NCBI GenBank assembly: GCA_013368375.1
Contig: JAACJP010000056.1
Coordinates: 62,001-126,000, forward strand
DNA length: 64,000 nucleotides
Direction: 5' to 3'
Source of the DNA: Tricholomella constricta
Taxonomy: Eukaryota > Basidiomycota > Agaricomycetes > Agaricales > Lyophyllaceae
Under the pieces are notes generated by a model. That model worked only from the letters and a program-made list of their open reading frames with translations. It was not told the DNA's origin and searched no databases. Shown piece after piece: positions 43,202 through 53,119 of this stretch (positions are counted from its first letter, which is position 1; every line of letters begins with the position of its first letter). A program made the translations under genes and the position numbers.

Positions 43202-44767
43202 TCAATCGGCTTCCACCGCCATCATATCGGTGCGCAGATATCTCTCGGATGACACCGTTACCGCAAAATGCACAATAGTCCTGCTTCTACACAGACCTCG
43301 AACCTCGACTTCTCTTTCCCACTGCTGGGGCATGTAGAACGATATGTTTTTCAGCCGCCCAAATACCTCGCGATAATTATGACGTGTCCTGAGAAAGGAC
43401 TTCACCAGGGGGAGGTTGAAGTAGCCCAGCCCGAGATAGCGAAGGGCACGGAAGGGACGTCCAGGGCATGCGGTGTCCTCGCTGACAGGGAGGTAGTTCA
43501 GGCAATTGAGGGCTGCCGCTGAAGGGTACATGAGGAAGAGCGATTCGAGCTTCTTGAGCGATGAAAAGAACTTGAAGGGCAGAGCCCGGACGTCAAGTCC
43601 CTCGCGGTTGGAGAGGGGTGTAGCGTCATCGGCGTCGTCGAGTCGGTCAGGGCTGAGATGAATGTACTGAAGTTCGAGATGATGGAGTGTTTCCAGGGGA
43701 AAATATTTGACGAGTGCGGCAATCAGGAGGTAGGAGGTGTCTTCGAAGACGATGGGAAAGTTGCGTTGGTTGTATTCGTCCCTCAGAGCGAGAGTAGCAA
43801 GGTTTGGAACCTCGATCATCTTGATCAACGGCAGGATACCCTCCGGACTATAGAAGCCCAATGACAGGGACACCAGCCTCGGGAGCGTAAGCCGGGTGAG
43901 ATTGTTGTCGTCCACGTTCGGCTCGACAAAGCGCAAGGTAAGGATTTCCAGAGTATCCATCGTAGTGGACAGCACTTTGTGCATGTCAGCCAGAGAAGGC
44001 CGTTCCATCTCATATAGAGACGACAGGTTGAGGACCGTTAGTCGTTTACTGGGCCTAAACGTCCGGAGGTCGATTGGTGTTCCACTCAGGACGAGGGACG
44101 TCATCTGAGGATAGGCGTTTGTGGGATCTGCACTAGGCGGCCGAAGGGGGAACGTTACAATCTCAAAGGTTTCCAACGAGGAAAAATCAGATATGTCTCT
44201 GGGAAACTCCATGTTCGCGGGGTCTACTGTAGTCTCCCAGGATTCCAGTTGTGGCATTTCGGTGGGACTAAAAGTGCTTTGGACGTCCAACAAAGACATC
44301 AGCTCGTCGACGACGAGACTAAACCGCCGGAAGCGCCATAGTTGAGACGCAAGAACGGTGGATAGACGGGTACTGTTGTTCCGAAATGCATTCGTATAGG
44401 AAAACCAGGGATGGGCGCTATCGCTCATGGAAAGGTGGGAGGGGTTCTGGAGGTTGATCGAGACCTCTAGTGGCAGACCTTTAGACTGCTTTAAATAGTG
44501 CTCAACCCGGCAAACGGATCTGGAAAATCGAAAAGGGGATTCCTTGTCGAGAGTTTGACGAACGGTGATATTGGTCCAGATTTGGGGAGCATGTTGAGCA
44601 ACGGCTCGCCACCGAGACGATACGAGCGACAGTATGAGCGCCGTATTAACTAAGGCACCAGTACTGAGAGCTGCCATCTCAAAGATGTAGTGCAGCTCAT
44701 CGTCGTTGACCTTGGAAATATGGGATGACGGGGTGATGGTGAACTTGGGGAGTGTCGGGACGGGCAT
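43202..44767 (-). CDS. F-box-like protein with leucine-rich region, 521 aa
   Basis: Probable substrate adaptor of an SCF ubiquitin ligase, from a family greatly expanded in agaricomycetes. A single open frame starts MPVPTLPKFTITPSSHISK; residues 18-60 (VNDDELHYIFEMAALSTG, then LILSLVSSRWRAVAQHAPQI) match the F-box pattern of an L.EIF core followed by V.r.Wr.va...P.LW. The remainder holds repeated Leu-rich strands (PQMTSLVLSGTPIDLRTF, PRLVSLSLGFYSPEGILPLI, LETLHHLELQYIHLSPDRL) as in LRR-type F-box proteins. The ligand is unknown. A 5' non-coding exon may exist near 44.83 kb. Confidence 0.75.
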   Translation of the reverse strand: MPVPTLPKFTITPSSHISKVNDDELHYIFEMAALSTGALVNTALILSLVSSRWRAVAQHAPQIWTNITVRQTLDKESPFRFSRSVCRVEHYLKQSKGLPLEVSINLQNPSHLSMSDSAHPWFSYTNAFRNNSTRLSTVLASQLWRFRRFSLVVDELMSLLDVQSTFSPTEMPQLESWETTVDPANMEFPRDISDFSSLETFEIVTFPLRPPSADPTNAYPQMTSLVLSGTPIDLRTFRPSKRLTVLNLSSLYEMERPSLADMHKVLSTTMDTLEILTLRFVEPNVDDNNLTRLTLPRLVSLSLGFYSPEGILPLIKMIEVPNLATLALRDEYNQRNFPIVFEDTSYLLIAALVKYFPLETLHHLELQYIHLSPDRLDDADDATPLSNREGLDVRALPFKFFSSLKKLESLFLMYPSAAALNCLNYLPVSEDTACPGRPFRALRYLGLGYFNLPLVKSFLRTRHNYREVFGRLKNISFYMPQQWEREVEVRGLCRSRTIVHFAVTVSSERYLRTDMMAVEAD

Positions 44768-45269
44768 ATCTAGAGTTTTTAAATTAATAATCAGTGTTTG
44801 GCTTCAGTGAACATAGGAGAAAGACCAGAAAACTCACCGTGTCCTAAGAATCGTAGCAGGCTAGCGGTGTCAGTGCAGATGTGAGGTGTTGCTGGTCACA
44901 AGCATAAAAATCCATGGTGTTTTATAGGCTTGCAGTTGACCATGGTTCGTTTGCCGCATTGGCCAGGAGACCACGATGATCAGGATTAAGACGGCATTGT
45001 TCCTTGAATCCGTTTCCGATGTACTGCTCACTGGCCAGTACGGACAAGTGCGAATCGGTGACAATGGGCAACGTCACAGCCACCGACAGCAGAAGGCCCA
45101 AGAAGTGGCCATCGAAAGTACCTGGCCAGCGCCAACGCATGAGGCTTCATTTGGGCGTAACCTTCAGTGCACCAGTAAGCTCTTAAGCATTTGTATCATT
45201 GTTTGGAGACCACCTGTGAGTTATATCGGTCGAAGGACGCTGTTGCAGAGCTGGATAGCAAAGGATGGA

Positions 45270-45860
45270 TCAGTCCCCACGGCCAATGATCATGATCACT
45301 GAATTCCAGAGGATCCCGACGAAGCGCAGTTCATAACGCGTCCTAGATAGGACTGAAACCCGATGCGGTGGAAAAGTGGATGCCCAAGCGACTGGCATAA
45401 TAAGGAGGCTTCGAGGCTCGACATAACCGCTTATTTTCAAGGCCTCGACAGAACTACTGCGGCAAAGCATTTGTACGTCCAGATACGGGTCGTCCTTCCG
45501 TTCCGACGGCATCCCAATATGTATATTCTCCAGTTGCTTGAATGCCCTGTGATGGAGCAGGCGAGACTCGAGAAATCCCGAACAACGTCCGGGTTGAGGA
45601 TGGAAAGCCTCAAGCGTTCGAGGGCAGCACGAAGTTGTGTAAACGACGTCGCAGGTTGAAGAGGGGCGTATTTGAGAACAGTCCGGCACCCCAACGGCCG
45701 GGAAGATGAGCGTAGGCTTCCCGAGGTTGTGAAGGCGCAAGAAGAAATGGGACGACGGTCACTTGTATCGAGGTTTAAAGCGTTGGGGAAATGTTTGATG
45801 CCAGCGGGAGCGTCAACGCTGCCTGGATGGATTTGGATACTGAAAGAACAGGTCTAGAGC
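45270..45860 (-). pseudogene. possible decayed LRR/F-box-like gene fragment
   Basis: Two minus-strand frames share the signal. FTQLRAALERLRLSILNPDV runs in one frame to near 45570. RAFKQLENIHIGMPSERKDD and SSSVEALKISGYVEPRSLL continue in another, one base shifted. The Leu-spaced pattern resembles the C-terminal region of the neighbouring F-box-like gene. No start or F-box is seen. This could be a broken paralogue or chance; low confidence. Confidence 0.3.
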
Positions 45861-46272
45861 TCCAGAAATGAAAGTGAGAAAAGGAAGGGCTATACGCGAT
45901 CGCAACTTGACGGAAGTCAGCTTTCAGAAATAGGCCTCGAAATCTGCCTCAACGGAGCTAGACCGACGAAGAGGGGAGTAAGGCAGGTCAATGCGGAATG
46001 CAGGACGTTCGTGACGAAAGCATACCGCTCGTCTTCTCTTATCTCAAGTGCAAGACTGCCTGCACTGAGCCCTCCCGTCGAACAACTGATGTCAATTAGA
46101 AAGGAGCTAGTACAGCGCTGTGACACCTGCGTGAAGCCTGTCCGTCAGTGGAGCTTGTAAGGTGCATGTTTGAAGAAATAGGATAAAAACAGCGTACTGA
46201 TAGCCCAAGGAGATGATTTAGTTTGCGCACATCATCAGCCAGGACAGAATATATTGAGTTCAAAGCTCAACC

Positions 46273-47285
46273 CTACATATTCTCATCCAGCCACTCTCGA
46301 AGAGCCAAGAGCCCATCATCGACTGCCTTTTCAGAACCTTCAGCAGCTTTCGAAACCTTGGCCGAAGTCCCAATGAACGAAATCTCTCCTCCTTCCCAAT
46401 CCGAAAACTTGAATGCTCCGCCTACAGGGCCGTTGCAATCCAAGCCTCCCATTTCCGACGTCTCACCCTCTGCTCCGAGTCCCTCCACGCCGACACCCGA
46501 CTGCGACGCCCGGCGTTTCTCCAGCTCACGTTCCAGGACAGACTTTACGCGGTTGATGGCAAGGCTATCGGCCGCGGCGTTGGCTTGGCTGCCCGTGTTG
46601 AGGAGGTCACATTTGTGTGCGAGGATAATCACAGTGGGAAGTGTTTGGGATGGGGGGAGTGAACTCAGGGTGTGTAGGATATTGTGAAGGTGCCTGTATC
46701 GTCATTAATGAGATAATTTTGTGACAGCATTTATGATACGCACTCGGCGACCACTGCTCCATTGCGGGACACTGTGCTTACATCCACCATGAAGGCAATC
46801 ACCTTCGCGTCATCGAGATGTTCCCGAAATTGGTCCCGGATTCGTGGGTGTCCCGGAATGTCGACAACGCGGATGTTCTTCTGGGGTGTTGATAATGCCA
46901 CGATAGACGAATTTGCTTGCAGGGATGTGTGCGTTTGGAGTGCTTGTCCATAGACAAGCTGTCGAGAATTTCAGTAAACGCACTTGCCGTGAACTAACAA
47001 TTCACGCACCCTTGACAATATTGCAGTCTTGCCTGCATCTGGAGGACCCACCAAAAGCAATGTATTTCCTCTCAACTTCGATCTCCGCTTGCTCGAGAAG
47101 GCAATGACTGGGAGTTGAGATTAGGCTGGCTTTCCGCAAGAGAGACGGTAAGACGGACTTGCAACGATTAGCAAGGAGACAAGGAAGGACAGCAGTGCGA
47201 TGTTTTGTGTACTCAGAAGCGCCGCTGGAAAGAGTTGAGGGACTTTCTGACTGGCATTGGAAGATTCCGGGTTTGAATGTTCCAT
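46273..47285 (-). CDS. SRP102: signal recognition particle receptor beta subunit
   Basis: Membrane-anchored GTPase that holds the SRP receptor alpha subunit at the ER. ATG at 47285 gives MEHSNPESSNASQKVPQLFP, then one N-terminal TM (NIALLSFLVSLLIVAIIAF) and SSKRRSKLRG. The P-loop is NTLLLVGPPDAGKTAILSR. Next come KNIRVVDIPGHPRIRDQFRE (switch II region with DxPG) and AKVIAFMVDVSTVSRNGAVV, then TVIILAHKCDLLNTGSQ with a HKCD guanine motif. The C-terminus ends ALREWLDENM. A Gly/Ser-rich insert lies between the guanine motif and the end. Introns join in frame. Length and order match the SR-beta family. Confidence 0.9.
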
Positions 47286-48126
47286 GGCGTGGAGGTGGTG
47301 AGAGCGTAGGACGTATGATAGGACCCAACTTTGCTGTGGCGTCTCTTCCCACGTGTCCCACTCTCAGCTCCACACGCAACATCCATCTCATTAATTGCGC
47401 GTTCAACGGTTCTCACCAAACGTTAGCCACGCAGGGTACGCAGGGTCGACTACTCTAAGGCCTCTGCGCGGCGGGGAGCGATTTTAGGAGAAAGAAAAAG
47501 GCAGAAAGCCTAGAATCGGCCACGCACGAGGAAATTAAATCCCGGTGATTGTGATACTTGGGTGAAGTCAGGGAACTGAAAAAGATTCTTCTTACACGCA
47601 GATTTCCAGGAAGATCTCTCTAATCAGTGCTCAACATTGTTACGGTGTATAGAGTTTGTGCACTGTGATGAACGCGTTGTCGACAGTGAGAGGTCTGGAC
47701 GCCGTGTCCTAGGTGTATTGCCTGCAATGGAAGTTCTACTGAAAGTTTTCATTGGGACTCTTTGCCTTGTAAAATATTGAGCGGTGCGTTGAATGACGTT
47801 GATGGACCAAGCTTCGCACTCATCGTGTGACGGGCAATGGGCAACGGTTCCAAAACTTCACAAACGGTAGCGCAAGCTTCGGACAGCCTCTCATTTCATG
47901 ATGTCAAGTTTCGGAGGCTGAAGGGCAAAACGGCGATCGGCTTTGATGTCTACAATACCTGAGTTTGGGAGATGGTGAGGTTGAACCTCACCTGGTTAGG
48001 CTCACATGTTGCATTCTGCCTGAACAACTCTTGTGCACGCTCACAATCAATCGTGGATACCTGGAAGAGGATGAACAGGTTTATGTTGTCTTTCAACGTC
48101 GATGGTGATGGTAAATGATCGCATAG
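47286..48126. other. intergenic; expected carbonic anhydrase 5' exons not found
   Basis: About 840 bp between the divergent SRP102 and carbonic anhydrase genes. I searched by eye on the plus strand for the CxDSR exon of the carbonic anhydrase and did not find it. Confidence 0.4.
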
Positions 48127-49079
48127 AGTTGGCGAACAGGTCATATTCTCCGCAGAGCCGGGCACGCTCTTCACCTCCGGCAACGTCACGAACCAATTCC
48201 ACGAGCACGATCTCAACTCGTGCGTCCCTCACCCTCGCCCTTCCCCCCTCCTTGTTGCCACCTTTCATGCCCTAATCCACCTCTTTTCACAATCCCCAGA
48301 AAAGCAGTTCTTGCATATGCCGTAGACGTTCTCAAGATCAAACGCGTCATCGTCATGGGCCATTATGGGTGCGGAGGCGTCGCCGCCGCCACTCTCCCCG
48401 TCCCCGAGTCCGAGGTGGACAACCTCGGCCCCGTGCAGGACTGGATCGCGCCCATACGCGGTATCTACGACACCTCGGAGCGGTGCGTGCGCCTGGCCTG
48501 GCTTCATGTCCCCTTGTGCCCAAGTACGGCAATTCACGTATGGTAAAAACAACGTTTGCAGGCCAGAGATTGTGCGACACAGGAAAACGCATAAGATTAA
48601 GGTTGAGCTGGAAAGCAAGGAACAGTGGGCGAGGGAAGTGGCAGCGCCGCCGCCGCCGCAGCCGCACCTCCACGATCGTACGTTGTCGTATATACATGTC
48701 CGGCGTGTCTGACCCTTTACTGACTGGTGTTGTGGTTCTGGTTCTGTGCCTACAGCTGCCTTCCGTGCACTCGTTGAAGAAAATGTCAAGGCAAACGTCC
48801 AGCGCATCGCGCGCTCCGCCGTCATCTCGAATGTACGTCCCATCCCGTCCCACACACATACACCCACGCACCGTTCCCTCGCCCTTCTTCACACACATTA
48901 ACTCATCTCGTTCGCACTACGCCGATCTGGCGACTCGGCCCGAGCACGAGCGGGAAGGCGTGTTCATACACGGGTGGGTGTACGACATCGAGACGGGCGA
49001 GGTGGCGGACCTCCGCGTCACTGTAGGCCCGCCAGGGCAGAAGTTGCCCGTCACGCCGTTCCCGACACATCACACGTGA
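48127..49079 (+). CDS. beta-carbonic anhydrase, N-terminal part missing
   Basis: By family it interconverts CO2 and bicarbonate. Readable exons start at 48127 (VGEQVIFSAEPGTLFTSGNV, then TNQFHEHDLNS) and continue KAVLAYAVDVLKIKRVIVM, then GHYGCGGVAAATLPVPES. His and Cys of HYGC are two of the three zinc ligands. Later segments (AFRALVEENVKANVQRIARS and REGVFIHGWVYDIETGEVAD) fit the family C-terminus; stop at 49077-49079. The CxDSR segment, with the first Cys ligand and catalytic Asp-Arg pair, should lie just upstream of VGEQ. I cannot find it in the preceding 800 bp. TSGNV also replaces the usual HRN. The gene is either truncated or has a distant 5' exon. The middle has an unusual His/Lys-rich insert ending in a Pro run. 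Confidence 0.7.
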
Positions 49080-49516
49080 GGTGGGGTGCGCGGTGGGTGT
49101 TAAGTGTATGTATGGTGTACTGTGCGATGTGTATTCTTGGTCAAAGAATGATACCGTTGGATCTTGACTGGGTGCGCGAGAGGGGAACTTGTGGTGTGGG
49201 TGTCGTGAATTTCAGTACATGACCTCCACAACAGCCACGACATGTGCGTTCGTCCAGTTTGACGATCCACATCGGCTCTAATAGTAGCCCACGAGTGACG
49301 GCTCTCAGGTCGGAGTATAGATGCGCTCCGGCTCACGAGCTGCTGGTGCTTTTGCGACCTCGGATTAAAGTCCCGGTTTCTCAGCCTGCTTCTTGTACTT
49401 GAAAGAGCTGAGGTCTGTTACTCTTTCGAGCTGACTCGGATGCACCAAGTTCCGATCAAGAGACGACCATACATACGTTCCCCAAATATTTTACGACACA
49501 CAATAAGGTAAGTTCA
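49080..49516. other. convergent 3' intergenic
   Basis: Space between the carbonic anhydrase and GH6 3' ends. No gene seen. Confidence 0.45.
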
Positions 49517-51413
49517 TCAAAGAGGCGGGTTTGCATTCCTAAGCAGCTGCTCAAAATACTCCTGAAACCACGATCCTAACATCCAACCTCGCATTAGCAA
49601 CTTCGGCGAACCGAAAGCCTTTAAAAAAGAACTCACCAGCCTCGGGCGCGGGGATGAAGCTCGTCTCGCTGTGTAATTTTTAGCTTTAGATTTGATGGTG
49701 GGGTAGACAGACAGGGACAGAACGCGTACCTTCCGCACGCCTCGTCATATCGCTCAGCGGACGTGTCCGAAGTCCCATCAGCTTCGCCTCCGGGCTTCGC
49801 CCAGACGATGGCATCGACGAGAGGATCCGGGGTGTTGGTCGTCGGACGCGGGCCGAAGCCAGCGAACTAAGCAATAAAGGCGTTCAGAGTACTGAAGGCA
49901 ATGAAATAAGGACTCATGGGAAAGAGGGCTGTACCTTGTTGTTGCACCAGTCGCCGCCACTGCGCACGGCCATTTGGTTCCCGCTACGGCCTTGGTCGAT
50001 GATAAAGTGCGCGTCGATTCCCTGCGCGGCGAGGAGCGGTGCGAGCTTGCGGATGTACTTGAGCTCGTCGTACCCCTCCTGCGGTTGGTTTCCGAGGCCA
50101 TTGTAGTTGCTACGGAACGGCTCATAAGTATCATTATATAAAATAACACGGACGTCATGTGTTCTACCTGACGTTGGTGGCTATTCCGCGAATTGTTGCC
50201 TTTGGGTTGATGGCTTTTGCCGCGGTGAGCAGCTCGCCGATGATGGTTGCAGTGGGACCGACGTTCTGCGAGAGTGGTTAGCCATTGCAAGAATGTTAAG
50301 TCAACGGCAAAGTTGATGGGCGGACGTACCGAGTCCCAGCCGAGCCACGCGCCGTGTGCGCCATCGAGGTATAGAGCCACGTTGGGAAGTTGAAGGTTAG
50401 CAATAGCATACGCGAGAGAACGCTGTCAATTGCTGAGTGAGTTTCACTCCGAATGATTCATATAACCACTACCTTTTGCGCGGATGCAGCGTTGCCGCAT
50501 TTAGGATTGGCTGCAGGGAGTCAAATGAGGTCAAAAATAAGTCACGAATTAGGGGAACGCACCAAGGTTAGTAACCAAGTTACCAATCGCGTCGGTTTCG
50601 AGCTGGAGGACGACGCGCACTTTCGGGAACTTGAGTAGCTCCTTTTTTACCTGCTGAATGAAGGTCTTGTACTTCTCCTCGCCTGAGATTTTCGTTGGAC
50701 ACAATGCGGATATGGAAAATATGCAAGGAAATACCTCCGTTCGCCAGATCAAGTTCTCCTGCACTCTGTCACAGGAAAGCTTTCGTCGGACAAGGTAATG
50801 TAGGCTGGACGGTGTGTACGTACTGCTTTGGCGCTGCAGTCCCTATCTGGAAGATTGTAGACCTTTTTGGCGTCAGCGAGCACCCACTAGGTTTGGCTGA
50901 GATATAACTTACCTCGATTTGAACGACTTGCTTCTTGCCGGTGAGCCTTTCCGTCAATTCGGCCTCACGCAGCCAATCTAAAAGGCGGAGTTTAGAAGCT
51001 CATTGAAAACAATGTTTACGGCTACTTCAACATACTTGCGATATTTGGGATTGCAGCGAAATCTGCCACCCAGAGGAAAGACGAAACTGCAATCTTTCGT
51101 GAGCTCGAGCCAAAGTTCGTCGATTATGGTACATACTCTCGGTAGCGACCTTCAGGGCCTTTTTGGCAAGTGCGAACTCTCCGCGAGCGGTCAGACTTGC
51201 CGCAGCCTTCAAGACCTTGGGACGATAGACGGGAGATACGAAACTTGAGTCGAGCTCAGTGCTTTGCGCAACACGCATAAAGAAAGAATTAACTCACAAT
51301 TGATGTCCCAAGAAAGGGTTGACCGTGGATATCGACTGAGTGCCCGTGGCAGCACCAAGACTCGCCGCCGCAAGCGACAGGATGCTGGAGGTGACAAGCA
51401 GCGAAGATTTCAT
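49517..51413 (-). CDS. GH6 family cellulase (cellobiohydrolase II-like), secreted, no CBM
   Basis: Hydrolyses cellulose chains outside the cell by an inverting mechanism. ATG at 51413 gives a signal peptide (MKSSLLVTSSILSLAAASLG). There is no CBM1 cellulose-binding module; the catalytic domain begins soon after (VNPFLGHQ, FVSPVYRPKVLKAAASL). Active-site loops seen: VYNLPDRDCSAKA, VVLQLETDAIGNLVTNL (Asp of the usual EPDS is kept, Pro and Ser are replaced), LPNVALYLDGAHGAWLGWDS, YNGLGNQPQEGYDELKYI, FIIDQGRSGNQMAVRSGGDW and DAIVWAKPGGEADGTSD. Ends LLRNANPPL at 49517. Many introns of about 50 nt. By family it acts in plant cell-wall degradation, which fits a wood- or litter-decaying fungus. Confidence 0.9.
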
Positions 51414-53119
51414 CTTTCAAAAGGTAGATTGTATGGCGAGGAGGCGGTGGAATCTTACCACCTCCCTTCGCGCTTTTAAGCAAGTAAACGTCGTATAGTG
51501 ATAAAGGTGGAACAAATTGTCGCATATTCCTCGGGCATCATGTCGACCCCGAGATTATTCCTTCGCAATTGGATTGGACCCTCAATTTAAGAGAATTGAC
51601 AATATAGAAGTGATGAAAAGCGACGTGCTTATTTCAAAGTTCTCACCCAAGGGTACTTACAACGTGCGGCAAAACGCGAAATCAGCACCGGAAATCCTCC
51701 TGCTGTGACCGCACTCACACATATGGTCCTGGTGCGAAGTTGACGACGGTGGCTGACCTAGAGGTAGTTAACGCCGCGCATACAAGAAAATTGGTGTACT
51801 AAAAACTCACGTCCAGGGCCAAAGTGAAAACCCATGGGAGGTACAAGCTAGATAGTAGCGAGAATCGGATGCTGGGCACGGGCTTGATTATGGCTTGGTT
51901 CTCTGGATCATTCAAGCACGTGGTCCCATTGCACATGGAGTAGTATCGGACGACTGTCAAGATCGGAGGTATTAGAGCCTTGTCGTCGACGAGTACTCCG
52001 CATACCCACCTCCTTGGCAATTCTTCTTATAAATATTACCATTAGGACTCGGAGGTTCAGTCTGCGAAAGCAGAATAGGACTAAGCCAGCATTCACTGTA
52101 GATTCTCCGAGCCGAGGACGGACTCTTTCAAAGGTCGGCAATTGGTCTTTATTGACAAAGAATAACCGAAGTTCGAACCTGAACTTCTGTGCACCGGAAC
52201 GCAAGTTCAATCCAAGGTCCAGGACTATGGGTCTGCTGGACCTGAGGACCGGTTCCAGGTTCACTGAGGCTGAAGAATGTATTAACTTGTATGAACCCGT
52301 ATGAACCCGTTCGAACCGACCTTGTCAAGTTGGGATTTTTAGGATGGATCGTTCGTGGCGTACTGTGTATAATACAAAGTCTCATAGATCTCATCCATTG
52401 AAGAAACATACAAATTGTTCTTGAACGGCGCCAGCCCAGCACCTGAATTAGGGTTCGACGAGGCAAATTTGACGATGTATCATCCCAATTTGGTCCTGCT
52501 CTACACATCACTTGCATTGTCGCACCAACTACCTTTGTTGAACTTCACAGTGCTCGATGCTCGGATGCCCCGACAGCATGCCTGCTCGGGGATGCTTGTG
52601 GGTGATTTCCGTAGCTGTGAGTAGAGTAGCGGGGTTCGTGTTGAGCGGCTGTAGTCGGAAGAATCGTGAGTACTTGTATTGGGCGGTGTGCTAAAGGTGG
52701 GTGGTGACGAAGACGGGGCCAACTAGGTGAAGATTCGATAATTTAGCACCAATGAAGAAATAAAAGAAAAACACCTGAAACCGTTGCCAACGAAGTTGGA
52801 TGGACTGTCAGCTCTTCCAGTTGACGCGGCTCTAATTCCTCCCAGCAAATCGCAATTTCGCATCTAGGTATCTACAGTAATAGTACAACTCTGGAGAGCT
52901 GATATACTCAAGAAGAAACCTCAAGGTGCGAGCTTAAGCTTTACAGGTGATAGTACCGCCTAAAGCGGAAAATTCGACGCGACGCGTATGGTCACGTGTA
53001 CCAATCTCTCATTTTTTGCGTTTACCTCGAAGTCCCACCGAGTCCTGTAACCGCTGCCGACTGTCAACTGACAGATCAGCGTCTGTTCTGGCTGCCAACT
53101 CGTCTGCAAAACAACCATC
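51414..53119. other. divergent intergenic, 1.7 kb
   Basis: 5' regions of the GH6 cellulase (minus) and UTP21 (plus). There are short direct repeats near 52270-52310 (TATGAACCCG twice) and several GGTTC/GAACC words. No gene supported. Confidence 0.4.

Noticed and set aside
46223..46687. 154-aa plus-strand Ser/Pro-rich frame
   Set aside because: Antisense to the SRP receptor beta C-terminal exon, whose family motifs are clear.
48265..48898. Long minus-strand frames over the carbonic anhydrase
   Set aside because: Shadows of the GC-rich coding strand; the plus strand has the HYGC motif and clean introns.
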